Assembly (NCBI GenBank): GCA_045650565.1 | Contig: JAZRRG010000023.1 | Span: 1-48,954, forward strand | DNA from: SIG565 sp045650565 | Lineage (GTDB): Bacteria; Bacillota; Clostridia; Oscillospirales; Acutalibacteraceae | Length of the DNA stretch: 48,954 nucleotides | Reading direction: 5' to 3' | Shown here: positions 8,581 to 17,325 of the stretch, piece by piece | Layout: each line of letters starts with the position of its first letter | Position numbering within the stretch: the stretch's first letter is position 1 | Notes under the pieces: generated by a model | Databases searched by the model: none | Told to the model about the DNA's origin: nothing | The model's input: only the letters and a program-made list of their open reading frames with translations | Translations under genes and position numbers: made by a program

Positions 8581-9591
8581 TTAACAGTTGTAATCGATTG
8601 GTAGTGTAGCCACGGCGTTGAGTGAGCAATCGGCTATATTACCGCTTTGATATTCGTAAACGGCTTGAGCGCCCACCATTGCGGCGTTATCGCCACATAA
8701 ATTAAGCGGTGGGGAATAAAGCTCAATATTTCTTCTTTCGCACTCGGCAGTAAACATTTTTCTAAGTTCGCTGTTTGCCGAAACCCCACCTGCGAGAACT
8801 ATTTTTTTGTAGCCGAGCTTTTCTGCGGCTAAAAAGGTTTTATCGGTCAGTATCTCGCACACCTTGTGTCTTAGTGTTGCTGAAAGCACGGGAACATCAA
8901 TTTCCTCGCCCTTTTGCTTTGTGTTATGCACCGTATTTATAAGGGCGGTTTTAAGACCTGAGAAGCTAAAATCATATTCACTCGAGCTAATGCGGGGCGT
9001 GGGCAGCGGATATTTTTTAAAATTAGGCAGGGTGGCTATTTTATCGAGCGTTACGCCGCCCGGATAAGAAAGTCCCATTTGTCGTGCTGCCTTATCAAAG
9101 CACTCACCCGCAGCATCATCTTGGGTTTGTCCTATTATGTTAAATTGGGTATAGCCGTTTACCTCCACTAAAAGCGTGTTTCCGCCCGATACAAGAAGCG
9201 CCAAAAACGGCGGCTTGAGTGCAGGGTGGGCGATATAGTTTGCTGCTATGTGAGAGCGCAAATGGTGTACGGGAATCAGCGGAACGCTGAGACTCAGCGC
9301 CAGTCCCTTTGCGAAGTTTACGCCAACCAACAACGAGCCGATAAGTCCGGGTGCGTGTGTAACGGCAACAGCATCAATGTCAGAATAGGTTATATTGGCA
9401 TCCTTTAGCGCCTTGGCTACCACCTGACTTATATTTTCACTGTGTCTGCGAGAGGCAATTTCTGGAACCACCCCACCGTATTTTTTATGTTCTTCAATTT
9501 GCGTATTAACCACACTTGATAAGACCGTCCTGCCCTCCACTACAGCGGCGGCGGTTTCATCACACGAGGATTCAATACTGAGTATTTTCAT
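8581..9591 (-). CDS. tsaD: tRNA threonylcarbamoyladenosine transferase TsaD
   Basis: Catalytic subunit that transfers the threonylcarbamoyl group to A37 of ANN-decoding tRNAs. The 336 residues begin with ESSCDETAAAVVEG, the ASKHA nucleotide-fold start, and carry the metal-binding HxxxH (His110, His114), the VSGGNTLLV loop and the CGDNAAMVGA motif near the end. The partners tsaB and tsaE, often adjacent, are not next to it and must be elsewhere. The upstream neighbour, 4 bases away, is a phosphatase-RimI fusion; rimI commonly accompanies tsaD. Confidence 0.96.
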   Translation of the reverse strand: MKILSIESSCDETAAAVVEGRTVLSSVVNTQIEEHKKYGGVVPEIASRRHSENISQVVAKALKDANITYSDIDAVAVTHAPGLIGSLLVGVNFAKGLALSLSVPLIPVHHLRSHIAANYIAHPALKPPFLALLVSGGNTLLVEVNGYTQFNIIGQTQDDAAGECFDKAARQMGLSYPGGVTLDKIATLPNFKKYPLPTPRISSSEYDFSFSGLKTALINTVHNTKQKGEEIDVPVLSATLRHKVCEILTDKTFLAAEKLGYKKIVLAGGVSANSELRKMFTAECERRNIELYSPPLNLCGDNAAMVGAQAVYEYQSGNIADCSLNAVATLPIDYNC

Positions 9592-9595
9592 AAAT

Positions 9596-10432
9596 CTAAA
9601 ACCTCTTTGTTAAGATTAGTGCGTCTTCGGTAGGACATTGATAAAAGTTTTTTCGTTTGCCTTCTTCGCAAAAGCCCTGCTTTTCATAAAGGGATAAAGC
9701 CGATAAATTGCTCGGCCTTACTTCAAGCGATAAAAAGGAAATGCCGTTTGCCCGGGCATAATCCTCGGTGTGAGCAAGAAGTGCTTTTGCCACACCCTTC
9801 CCCCGTAGCTTCGGCATTACTGCAACGTTGGTGATATATCCCTCATCGAGCACCGTGTTTAAACCTATGTAGCCCGCAAAGACGCCATCTGCCTCGGCGA
9901 TAAAAAAGGTTGTCCCGTTTTTATACGACTCTATAAGAGCTTCACTACTCCAAGGAGCCGAAAAGCAAAGCTTTTCAAGCTCAGCGGTGTTTTTAGCATC
10001 GGTGGAGGACATAGTACTTTTTCTTATCGAAATAATCGGAAAAATCAAATCGATTTCTCGTATTATCTCATCCCGACACTCTCGATATGCACTCAAATCC
10101 GACATATACGGGTCGGCAATACCGTGTCCCAACACAGAAACTTTGTTTTCAGATACGCCTAAAGCTATAAGCATTTCTCGGTGGGATGCTGACATACAGA
10201 AAATTTTATCTGCCCAGTCGGTCAGCTGCATAGATACGGTGCGGGAGGTGTGAGAACTAATGTCAATACCAGTCTCCCTCATGGCCGCCTCGCTACCACG
10301 GGATACAGGTATATCACCGACACCAAGCCCTGCGCTTAAAACATTTATTCCTTGTATGTTTTTGCTTTTCAAATAGCCCTCCGCCATAGGAGAGCGACAG
10401 GTGTTACCCGTGCATACAAAAAGAATATTCAT
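9596..10432 (-). CDS. Fusion of YwlE-type protein-arginine phosphatase and RimI N-acetyltransferase
   Basis: One uninterrupted 278-residue frame carries two enzymes. Residues 1-~130 are a low-molecular-weight phosphatase with the CX5R loop CTGNTCRS (Cys7, Arg13) and the catalytic Asp107 in ADPY. Thr11 in the loop, rather than the Ile of tyrosine phosphatases, is the feature that gives YwlE its phosphoarginine preference. Residues ~135-278 are a GNAT acetyltransferase of the RimI type, which acetylates the N-terminus of ribosomal protein S18, with the acetyl-CoA loop RGKGVAKALL (210-219) and EVRPSNLSALSLYEKQGF (237-254). There is essentially no linker. It lies 8 bases after polA and 4 before tsaD. 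An internal Met141 could give a separate RimI, but no clear ribosome binding site was noted. Confidence 0.88.
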   Translation of the reverse strand: MNILFVCTGNTCRSPMAEGYLKSKNIQGINVLSAGLGVGDIPVSRGSEAAMRETGIDISSHTSRTVSMQLTDWADKIFCMSASHREMLIALGVSENKVSVLGHGIADPYMSDLSAYRECRDEIIREIDLIFPIISIRKSTMSSTDAKNTAELEKLCFSAPWSSEALIESYKNGTTFFIAEADGVFAGYIGLNTVLDEGYITNVAVMPKLRGKGVAKALLAHTEDYARANGISFLSLEVRPSNLSALSLYEKQGFCEEGKRKNFYQCPTEDALILTKRF

Positions 10433-10440
10433 ACAAAAAT

Positions 10441-12990
10441 TTACCCCTTTGCATCAAACCAGGTTTTACCCGAAGCCGCATCGACAGTAAGCGTGACCTT
10501 CATAGTGGCAGCCGCCGACATTTCCTGCTCTAATATGCGGCATACATAATCCTTGATATCATCATTACACTCAACTATCAATTCATCGTGTACCTGTAAA
10601 ATAAGCTTGGCATCAAGTTTTTCTTTTCTCAAACGGTTGCGCACCCTAATCATTGCAATTTTAATGATATCTGCAGCGGTGCCCTGTATCGGTGCGTTAC
10701 GAGCCGCACGTTCACCGAAGGATTTTAGCATATGATTACTCGATGAAAGCTCGGGCAAATAGCGTCGCCTACCAAACAGCGTGGTTACAAAGCCATCCTC
10801 CTTGGCGGCGGCTATTGTGCTTTTCATAAACGAGTCAACACCCGAATACGCCTCAAGATATGCCTTTATATACTGCTCGGCTTCCTTTCTTGTAACGCCA
10901 ATATCCTTAGCCAAAGAAAAAGCACCTATACCGTAAACAATACCAAAGTTTACCGCCTTAGCCCTTGAACGCAATAGCGGTGTTACCATATCAAAGGGTA
11001 TATTAAACGCCTTGGCAGCGGCAAGGGTGTGGAAGTCTTGTCCGCTGTTCATTTGGCTTATCATATTTTCATCCTGTGCCATATGTGCTAAAACACGCAG
11101 CTCAATTTGAGAATAGTCGGCATCGCAAAGCGAGTAGCCATCCTTTGCTACAAAGAATTTGCGAAGCAATGCACCCTCGGGTGTCCTGACGGGTATGTTT
11201 TGTAAATTCGGCTCAAGCGAGGAAATACGACCCGTTCTGGTCTCAGTTTGATTAAAGGTAGAGTGTATTCTACCGTCAATATGAGCGGCGGCGCAAAGTC
11301 CGTCGCAATATGTCGATTTAAGCTTTGCAAGGCGTCGGTATTCGAGTAGTAGATTTATGCTTGGATGCGCATTCCGAAGTCCCTCTAAAACCTCGGCATT
11401 TGTACTGTAGCCGCTTTTGGTTTTCTTTCCTGCGGGCAGCCCTAAATCTTCAAAAAGGGCAATACCTAACTGTTTGGGCGAGTTTAGATTAAATTCATAA
11501 CCGACTAACGAATAAATCTCTTTTTCAAGCTCGGCGATTCTTTTTTCCAATTCCTCGCCATAGCTTTTTATTCCATCAAGGTCGATTAAAAAGCCCTCTG
11601 CCTCCATTTCTGCCAAAACCGTGCTTAAAGGCAGCTCTATATCATCTAAAAGCTTTAATTGATTTGTCTTTTCAAGCTCTAAATACAACGCATCACAAAC
11701 AGCGCTATGTGACGAAGTAATCTCCAAAAACTCATAGCCATCCCCAATAAGCTCGGGGGAGGTTACAAAATATTCTTGTTTGAGTCGTGAAACTGCATAG
11801 CTTGATGCCGAGGGATTTACAAGATATGCGGCAAGCAAGCTATCGAAGACTATGCTTTGCGGAGTTATTGCGTTGTCTAAACAAAGCTTGTATAAGTTTT
11901 TGTTATCGTAAACACGTTTTTTTATGCTCGGGTCTTCCAAAATTGCCTTAATAAGCGAAAAATCATATTTAAAATCTAAATCGGAAATATTATTGCCTGA
12001 CACTATTCCAAAACGGGATTGCTCAAAATAAATATCGGCAGTGTCGTGACACATAAATTTATCAGCCGACACATGAGTTAACTTTTTTTGCTCTTTTGGC
12101 TGCTCGGTTATAACCGCATCAAAGGAAAGTCCCATATTTTCAATGAGCTTAAAAAGCTCAAGCCGTGCCATAAGGGACACCAATTTACTTGTTTGGCGGT
12201 CTTTCGGGATATAGTCGGCAATCTCCTTAATAGAGGGAACTTTGCGATAAATGGTGCCGAGCTCTCGGCTTAAAAATGCCATATCACGCCCTGCCGTTAA
12301 TTTGTTTTTAACCGACTCCTTGATGTCAAGCGATTCGAGATTATCGTATATAAAATCTATGCTGCCAAAGCTTTTTATAAGCTCGGTTGCGGTTTTCTCC
12401 CCAACACCTGCAACACCGGGGATGTTGTCAGAGCCATCGCCCATAAGCGCTTTTAGTTCAATTAACTGCTTTGGTGTAATGCCGTATCTACTAGTAACGG
12501 CAAGGGGTGTATAATCGGTAAGCTCGGGATGTCCGCCTTTGGTGGAGGTTAGCAAAACACGGGTGCTCTCCGACACTAGCTGCAAAGCATCACGGTCTCC
12601 CGTTGCAATAACACACTCGTTGTTTGTCTGTTCGGCAATGAGGGAGAGTGTGCCCAAAATATCATCGGCTTCGAAGCCGGGCATCTCTATACAGTGGTAG
12701 CCCATGAGCGACAGCCACTCTTTAAGCAGTGGCATCTGTGTGCGAAGCTCATCGGGCATTCCCTTTCTGCCCGCTTTATATTCGGCATACTTTTCGTGGC
12801 GAAAGGTGGGTTTATGAACATCAAAGGCAACCGCAATGGCATCGGGCTGCTCCTTATCGATGAGCCGATTTAATATGTTGATGAAGCCATATATACCGTT
12901 TGTATATTGACCGTCCTTTGTGGTTAAAAGCTTTATACCGTAAAAGGCACGGTTTACTATGCTGTTTCCGTCAAGAGCCAGTAGTTTCAT
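10441..12990 (-). CDS. polA: DNA polymerase I
   Basis: Repair and Okazaki-fragment polymerase. The N-terminal 5'-nuclease domain (about 1-290) shows ALDGNSIVNRAFYG, AFDVHKPTFRHE and the helix-hairpin-helix GVAGVGEKTA. A middle domain of about 170 residues keeps the 3'-5' exonuclease fold but lacks the DxE metal-binding signature, so proofreading is probably absent. The polymerase domain has motif A (DADYSQIELRVLAHMAQD), motif B (RSRAKAVNFGIVYGIG) and motif C (QVHDELIVEC). The second of two in-frame ATGs is chosen (12990, 849 residues), because AGGAG abuts the first ATG (12996) but is spaced six bases from the second. Confidence 0.96.
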   Translation of the reverse strand: MKLLALDGNSIVNRAFYGIKLLTTKDGQYTNGIYGFINILNRLIDKEQPDAIAVAFDVHKPTFRHEKYAEYKAGRKGMPDELRTQMPLLKEWLSLMGYHCIEMPGFEADDILGTLSLIAEQTNNECVIATGDRDALQLVSESTRVLLTSTKGGHPELTDYTPLAVTSRYGITPKQLIELKALMGDGSDNIPGVAGVGEKTATELIKSFGSIDFIYDNLESLDIKESVKNKLTAGRDMAFLSRELGTIYRKVPSIKEIADYIPKDRQTSKLVSLMARLELFKLIENMGLSFDAVITEQPKEQKKLTHVSADKFMCHDTADIYFEQSRFGIVSGNNISDLDFKYDFSLIKAILEDPSIKKRVYDNKNLYKLCLDNAITPQSIVFDSLLAAYLVNPSASSYAVSRLKQEYFVTSPELIGDGYEFLEITSSHSAVCDALYLELEKTNQLKLLDDIELPLSTVLAEMEAEGFLIDLDGIKSYGEELEKRIAELEKEIYSLVGYEFNLNSPKQLGIALFEDLGLPAGKKTKSGYSTNAEVLEGLRNAHPSINLLLEYRRLAKLKSTYCDGLCAAAHIDGRIHSTFNQTETRTGRISSLEPNLQNIPVRTPEGALLRKFFVAKDGYSLCDADYSQIELRVLAHMAQDENMISQMNSGQDFHTLAAAKAFNIPFDMVTPLLRSRAKAVNFGIVYGIGAFSLAKDIGVTRKEAEQYIKAYLEAYSGVDSFMKSTIAAAKEDGFVTTLFGRRRYLPELSSSNHMLKSFGERAARNAPIQGTAADIIKIAMIRVRNRLRKEKLDAKLILQVHDELIVECNDDIKDYVCRILEQEMSAAATMKVTLTVDAASGKTWFDAKG

Positions 12991-13026
12991 ACCCATCTCC
13001 TAAGTGAATATATTTATACAGAATAT

Positions 13027-13055
13027 ATTATAACAAGTTTTTATGAATTTGTCAC
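13027..13055 (-). promoter_or_regulatory. Predicted promoter of the polA operon
   Basis: Minus strand GTGACA (13055-13050), 17-base spacer, TATAAT (13032-13027). Transcription would start near 13020, giving a leader of about 30 bases carrying the AGGAG site of polA. No other convincing promoter is seen before mreB, so this one likely serves polA, the phosphatase-RimI fusion, tsaD and the lipid kinase. Confidence 0.7.
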
Positions 13056-13074
13056 CATATTATTTGTAAAAAAA

Positions 13075-13103
13075 TTGACAACTTATCAAGATAATTATAT
13101 AAT
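13075..13103 (+). promoter_or_regulatory. Consensus promoter of dus, predicting a leaderless mRNA
   Basis: TTGACA (13075-13080), a 17-base spacer and TATAAT (13098-13103) match the sigma-A consensus at all twelve positions. The -10 box ends only six bases before the dus ATG at 13110, so the expected transcription start coincides with the A of the start codon, leaving no room for a ribosome binding site. Confidence 0.85.
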
Positions 13104-13109
13104 TGGCTT

Positions 13110-14081
13110 ATGAAGATAGGAAACGTTGAAATTAGGGGTTTTGCCGCATTGGCGCCTATGGCGGGGGTTGCAGATAGGGCAATGCGGGAAATATGCAGAA
13201 GCTTTGGCGCCGCATATACGGTAGGCGAGCTTACAAGCAGCAAGGGTGTGAGCATGGGCGATAAAAAGTCGGGCTCTTATCTTTCATGCTTTGATGCGGA
13301 GAAGCCAATGGCATCTCAGCTTTTTGGCAGTGAGCCATCGGTTATGGCTCAGGCGGCAAAAATAGCCGTAGCCCAAAACCCAACGTTTATAGACATAAAT
13401 ATGGGTTGTCCTGCCCCAAAGGTTGCAGGAAACGGCGGCGGCAGCGCACTGCTGCGTGACCCCGCTTTAGCCGAAAAAATAGTGGCGGCTGTAGTTAATG
13501 CAGTTGACATCCCCGTAACAGTAAAAATTCGCACAGGTTGGGACAGCAATAATATAAATGCAGTAGAAATCGCAAAAAGGATAGAGGTGGCGGGTGCCGC
13601 TGCGATTACAGTTCACGGCAGAACACGGCAGCAAATGTATGCCCCGGGGATTGACTACAAAACAATAAGCCAAGTAAAACGGGCGGTGAAAATACCTGTT
13701 ATTGCAAACGGCGATGTGTGTAACGGAGAGAGTGCTAAATATATGTATGAGCAAACGGGTGCCGATTTTGTTATGGTGGGTCGTGCCGCTATGGGAAACC
13801 CTTTTGTGTTTGAGCAAATAAATGCATATATGGAAAAGGGAATAATTCTTGAACAGCCAACTATTGAAGAGCGCTTATCGGTGATGAAAAGCCATATTGA
13901 ACTTATGCTGCAGTATAAGAGTGAGCGCACTGCACTTATGGAGGCACGCAAGCATACCGCTTGGTATATAAAGGGCATACGGGGAGCATCAAAAATTCGT
14001 AAAATGTGCGGCGAGATAAATTCATTTGAGGATATAGAACATATTGCCGAAATGATACTTGCCGAACATAAAAATATGTGA
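13110..14081 (+). CDS. dus: tRNA-dihydrouridine synthase, DusB-like
   Basis: FMN-dependent reduction of uridines in the tRNA D-loop. At 323 residues it is a normal length. The TIM barrel begins with the family start IRGFAALAPMAGVADRAMR, has the catalytic cysteine in NMGCPAPKV, the FMN-binding HGRTRQQMY, and the phosphate site DFVMVGRAAMGNPF. The ATG at 13110 fits the homologous N-terminus exactly, yet has no ribosome binding site because the promoter lies directly against it. The gene runs opposite to polA and is followed after 39 bases by yebC, probably on the same transcript. Confidence 0.95.
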   Translation: MKIGNVEIRGFAALAPMAGVADRAMREICRSFGAAYTVGELTSSKGVSMGDKKSGSYLSCFDAEKPMASQLFGSEPSVMAQAAKIAVAQNPTFIDINMGCPAPKVAGNGGGSALLRDPALAEKIVAAVVNAVDIPVTVKIRTGWDSNNINAVEIAKRIEVAGAAAITVHGRTRQQMYAPGIDYKTISQVKRAVKIPVIANGDVCNGESAKYMYEQTGADFVMVGRAAMGNPFVFEQINAYMEKGIILEQPTIEERLSVMKSHIELMLQYKSERTALMEARKHTAWYIKGIRGASKIRKMCGEINSFEDIEHIAEMILAEHKNM

Positions 14082-14120
14082 TAAAATATATTAAATTCTC
14101 ACGAGAGGAAGCGTAAATAA

Positions 14121-14849
14121 ATGTCAGGACATTCCAAATGGAACAACATTAAGCGTAAAAAGGAAAAAACCGATGCCGCAAAGGCAAAGATTTTTACAAA
14201 AATCGGTAGAGAAATTGCCGTTATAGTAAAGCAAGGCGGACCAAATCCTGCCGAAAACAGCAAATTAAAGGATGCTATCGCCAAGGCAAAGGCGGCTAAT
14301 GTGCCTAACGATAATATTGAGAGGATTATCAAAAAAGCGGCGGGCGATAATGATGCTACCAGCTATGAGGAGTTGGTATATGAGGGCTATGGACCCAACG
14401 GTGTAGCCGTTATAGTTGAAACCTTAACCGATAACCGCAACAGAACTGCGGGAGAGATGCGCCATTATTTTGATAAGTGCGGAGGAAATCTCGGTCAGTC
14501 GGGCTCGGTAATGTTTATGTTTGACCGCCGTGGTCAGATAGTTATTGAAGCTGAAGAACTCGATGAAGACACCGTTATGGAGGATGCGCTTGAATCGGGT
14601 GCTGCCGACTTCGATTTTGATGGTGATGTATTTACTATTGATACAGAGCCCAACGATATGGGTGCCGTTCGTGATGCGTTGGAGGCAAAGGGCTATAAGT
14701 TCTTATCAGCCGAGGTTGCATACATTCCGCAAGCCTTAACCGAGCTTGACGAGGAAGCGGCAGCTAAGATGGAAAAGCTTATAGATTTGCTGGAAGAAAA
14801 CGATGACGTTCAAGAAATTTGGCATAACTGGGACGTCCCCGAAGAATAA
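14121..14849 (+). CDS. yebC: YebC/PmpR family protein
   Basis: Highly conserved 242-residue protein of the YebC family, described as a transcriptional regulator (PmpR-type) and more recently linked to translation of difficult (proline-rich) sequences. It starts MSGHSKWNNIKRKK, continues KIFTKIGREIAVIVKQGG and has the YEGYGPNGVAVIVE signature in the second domain. AGAGGAAG lies before the ATG. It follows dus, with no promoter apparent in the 39-base gap, and ends in a strong terminator. Confidence 0.96.
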   Translation: MSGHSKWNNIKRKKEKTDAAKAKIFTKIGREIAVIVKQGGPNPAENSKLKDAIAKAKAANVPNDNIERIIKKAAGDNDATSYEELVYEGYGPNGVAVIVETLTDNRNRTAGEMRHYFDKCGGNLGQSGSVMFMFDRRGQIVIEAEELDEDTVMEDALESGAADFDFDGDVFTIDTEPNDMGAVRDALEAKGYKFLSAEVAYIPQALTELDEEAAAKMEKLIDLLEENDDVQEIWHNWDVPEE

Positions 14850-14860
14850 TAAAATAAAGT

Positions 14861-14891
14861 ATCCCGACAAGGAAGCTTGTCGGGATTTTTT
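14861..14891 (+). terminator. Rho-independent terminator of dus-yebC
   Basis: Perfect 11-bp stem (ATCCCGACAAG / CTTGTCGGGAT) with a GAAG loop, followed by a T6 run. It stands 11 bases after the yebC stop codon. Confidence 0.92.
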
Positions 14892-14899
14892 AATGGGTG

Positions 14900-15556
14900 A
14901 TGTTCTTGCAGGTAGACGGTCACAAAAAAGCTACAAAAATAACAGGTGCAATATTGTTTTTCTCCTTGTCTTGTTCGGCAGCTTTTACGGTTTTTCAGCT
15001 CATATCCACACAAAAACAAGGTGTGAAGGGTGACCGCATTTTAACCGTGCTGCAGTGCCTTTTAGGGCTGGTTGTTATGCTGTTGCCAAAATTTTTGTAC
15101 CGTAAATTCAATATAGTGATACCAAACATAATGGTGATATTTTATTATGTCTTTTTATTTTGCGCCATATATTTGGGCGAGGTAAAGTCCTTTTATTTTA
15201 AGGTGCCGTTTTGGGATGATATTCTTCATGCATTTTCGGGCGTTATGCTGGGTGTATTTGGATTTATTTTGGTAGACTTATTTGGCAAAAACATAAAGGG
15301 TGGTTTGTCACCATTTTTTATATCTTCAGTTGTATTTTGCTTTGTGGTAAGTGTTGGCGTTTTATGGGAAATTTATGAGTTTTCACTTGATGTAATACTC
15401 GGTCTTAATATGCAAAAGCATACATTAGAGAACGGTGTGGCGCTTATGGGAAATACTGCACTGGAGGACACTATGAAGGACATAATAATTGATGCCTCAT
15501 CGGCGCTTTTTGTTGCCCTGCTCGGCTATTTTGTAAATAAAAGAATGCCTGATTAA
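14900..15556 (+). CDS. YjdF/DUF2238-like integral membrane protein
   Basis: Membrane protein of unknown function. The 218 residues form about six hydrophobic helices. The motifs WDDILHAFSG in the middle and LWEIYEFSLD followed by ALEDTMKDIIIDASSA near the end resemble the D-H...WEiyE...Dt-D pattern of the YjdF (DUF2238) family. This assignment is by pattern, not by a search. The start is uncertain: the ATG at 14900 is preceded in frame by a GTG at 14897, and neither has a strong ribosome binding site. It begins just beyond the yebC terminator with no obvious promoter, so it may rely on read-through. Confidence 0.7.
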   Translation: MFLQVDGHKKATKITGAILFFSLSCSAAFTVFQLISTQKQGVKGDRILTVLQCLLGLVVMLLPKFLYRKFNIVIPNIMVIFYYVFLFCAIYLGEVKSFYFKVPFWDDILHAFSGVMLGVFGFILVDLFGKNIKGGLSPFFISSVVFCFVVSVGVLWEIYEFSLDVILGLNMQKHTLENGVALMGNTALEDTMKDIIIDASSALFVALLGYFVNKRMPD

Positions 15557-15571
15557 AATCAGGCGTTTTTT
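15547..15571 (+). terminator. Terminator after the YjdF-like gene
   Basis: GCCTGAT / ATCAGGC stem whose four-base loop contains the stop codon TAA of the gene, followed by G and T6. The T run reaches the last codons of the convergent mgtC-type gene, so the two genes share this short terminator region. Confidence 0.8.
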
Positions 15572-16226
15572 ATTCCTCTATAACAAATACAACACCGTTA
15601 ATTTCCAGGAATTCTTCGGGAACAAACTCAAAGTGTTGGTTAAGTATTATACTAAGCCCTACAAACCCTGTGTTTCCGCTTTTTGAGGGTACGACAACAG
15701 GCGTGTGTGAAACGGTAATCTTGGTGCTGACTGAATTTAAAATTTCGTTTACACGTGATACGTCGTTAATTTCGATATACAGTATTTGAGATTTATTTCG
15801 CTTATCTTTTTCAAGGTAGGTAAATGTGGTTATTGCAATAAAGAAAAGCACCGCTGCTGTCACGGCGCCCCAATAAAAGCCATAACCGAGAGCTATACCT
15901 ACAGTGGCGGTGGTCCATACACCCGCAGCCGTTGTAAGACCGGTTATAACATTGCCGTTTTTAAGTATAATCATACCCGCCCCCAAGAAGCCGATACCCG
16001 ATACCACCTGTGCGGCTATACGCAAAACATCCTCGACACCAAAGGTCTGGCTCACAAAAATACCCGTCATAGCCGTAAGAGCCGAGCCGATGCACACGAT
16101 AATGTGTGTGCGCATTCCCGCTGCACGTCCGTGGCGACCGCGCTCGTAGCCGATAAGGGTGCCTATTGCTACTGCTAACAAAAGGCGAAACAGAACTTGA
16201 TAAATTGTCACAATAAATACCTCCAA
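15570..16226 (-). CDS. MgtC/SapB family membrane protein
   Basis: The family is linked to magnesium homeostasis and, in pathogens, to control of the F-type ATPase. Of the 218 residues the first ~135 form four membrane helices with the family patterns IGTLIGYERGRHGRAAGMRTH and VVSGIGFLGAGMIIL (about 74-88). The C-terminal ~80 residues form a soluble ACT-like domain. In B. subtilis YhiD/SapB is the related protein. The stop codon is 13 bases from that of the convergent YjdF-like gene. It follows the M24 peptidase by three bases on the same strand, so the two are probably co-transcribed. Confidence 0.92.
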   Translation of the reverse strand: MEVFIVTIYQVLFRLLLAVAIGTLIGYERGRHGRAAGMRTHIIVCIGSALTAMTGIFVSQTFGVEDVLRIAAQVVSGIGFLGAGMIILKNGNVITGLTTAAGVWTTATVGIALGYGFYWGAVTAAVLFFIAITTFTYLEKDKRNKSQILYIEINDVSRVNEILNSVSTKITVSHTPVVVPSKSGNTGFVGLSIILNQHFEFVPEEFLEINGVVFVIEE

Positions 16227-16229
16227 AAA

Positions 16230-17288
16230 TTAAAGAATTATAAGCTCTTTTGGGCTTTTTGTAATGTTTTTTGCACCGTCATTTTTTACAATAACCATAT
16301 CCTCTATGCGTACACCAAAGCGGTTTTCTAAATAAACACCCGGCTCAACGGTTATAACGGTGTTTTCCTTTAGAATGGTAGTGTCCCGAGTGTTAAGCAC
16401 GGGGGACTCGTGAATTTCTATACCCACGCTATGCCCGAGTCCGTGACCGAAGGCATCGGGGTATGAGTGTTCTATGATATCTCGTGCTGTTTTATCAATA
16501 TCACGGCAGCATTTTCCCGCCTTAATTTCGTTTATTGCCGCAGCTTGCGCCTTTAAAACGGTGTTATATACTGCTTTTTGTTCATCGGTTATGTGCGAGA
16601 CGGCAACGGTTCTTGTCATATCACTGCGGTAGCCGCCTACTACGGCGCCAAAGTCCATTGTTACAAGGTCGCCCTTTTCGATACGCTTTTCACTTGGTAC
16701 ACCGTGCGGCAGTGAGGTGTTTTTGCCCGACACAACAATAAAATCGAAGGACACATCCTCGCTACCCATTTTGCGAATAAAAAATTCCATATCGAGCATT
16801 ATGTCTTTTTCTCTGCGACCTACCGTTATTCTCGGCAAAATATACGAAAAGGTCTCATCTGTTAGCTCCTGCGCCTTTTCTATCAGCATTAGCTCCATTT
16901 TGCTTTTTACCGAACGCAGCTCCTTTAACCGAGTGCTTAACGAATCATCACTCAATATGGTGGCAGAAAGCTCTTTTTGCAGACGTGAAAAGCTTTGTAA
17001 ATTCACAAAATCGGTCTCTATAAGGATGCTTTTAATATGGTTTTGAGCTATCAGCTCATTTATTTGTTCATAGAGATTTTTGCTATCTAAAACATGCAAC
17101 AAGGAAAACCTTTTTGCATTTTCTATGTATCTTGAATCGGTAAAGAAAAATGCCAGGTGGCGTGTTATAAAAACACAACCCGAGTCATTATTGAAATCGG
17201 TTAAATAAAATCGGTTTGGCTGTGAAAACACAAGCGCTGCGGTGCCGTCATCCAATATTTCTTGTATTTTTTTTACTGAATCGTTCAT
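16230..17288 (-). CDS. M24 family aminopeptidase (Xaa-Pro peptidase)
   Basis: Metallopeptidase that removes N-terminal residues next to proline. At 352 residues it has the two-domain layout: a creatinase-type N-terminal domain (1-~130) and the pita-bread catalytic domain. All five metal ligands are visible: Asp212 (MDFGAVVGG), Asp223 (RSDMTRT), His286 (GLGHSVG), Glu315 (TVEPGVY) and Glu329 (RIEDMV). AGGTGAT lies before the ATG. It is divergent from the M19 dipeptidase, 37 bases away, which suggests a shared peptide-turnover region. Confidence 0.93.
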   Translation of the reverse strand: MNDSVKKIQEILDDGTAALVFSQPNRFYLTDFNNDSGCVFITRHLAFFFTDSRYIENAKRFSLLHVLDSKNLYEQINELIAQNHIKSILIETDFVNLQSFSRLQKELSATILSDDSLSTRLKELRSVKSKMELMLIEKAQELTDETFSYILPRITVGRREKDIMLDMEFFIRKMGSEDVSFDFIVVSGKNTSLPHGVPSEKRIEKGDLVTMDFGAVVGGYRSDMTRTVAVSHITDEQKAVYNTVLKAQAAAINEIKAGKCCRDIDKTARDIIEHSYPDAFGHGLGHSVGIEIHESPVLNTRDTTILKENTVITVEPGVYLENRFGVRIEDMVIVKNDGAKNITKSPKELIIL

Positions 17289-17325
17289 ATTATTATCACC
17301 TATTAAAAAGTTTGGGGGATATTGT

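Noticed and set aside
10441..12990. PolA exonuclease domain as a damaged gene
   Set aside because: Loss of the 3'-5' exonuclease metal residues is common in Firmicutes DNA polymerase I; the frame and the other two domains are intact.
13467..13817. Long open frame opposite dus (116 codons, minus strand)
   Set aside because: It is an antisense shadow of dus with no ribosome binding site, no family pattern and a composition explained by the dus codons.
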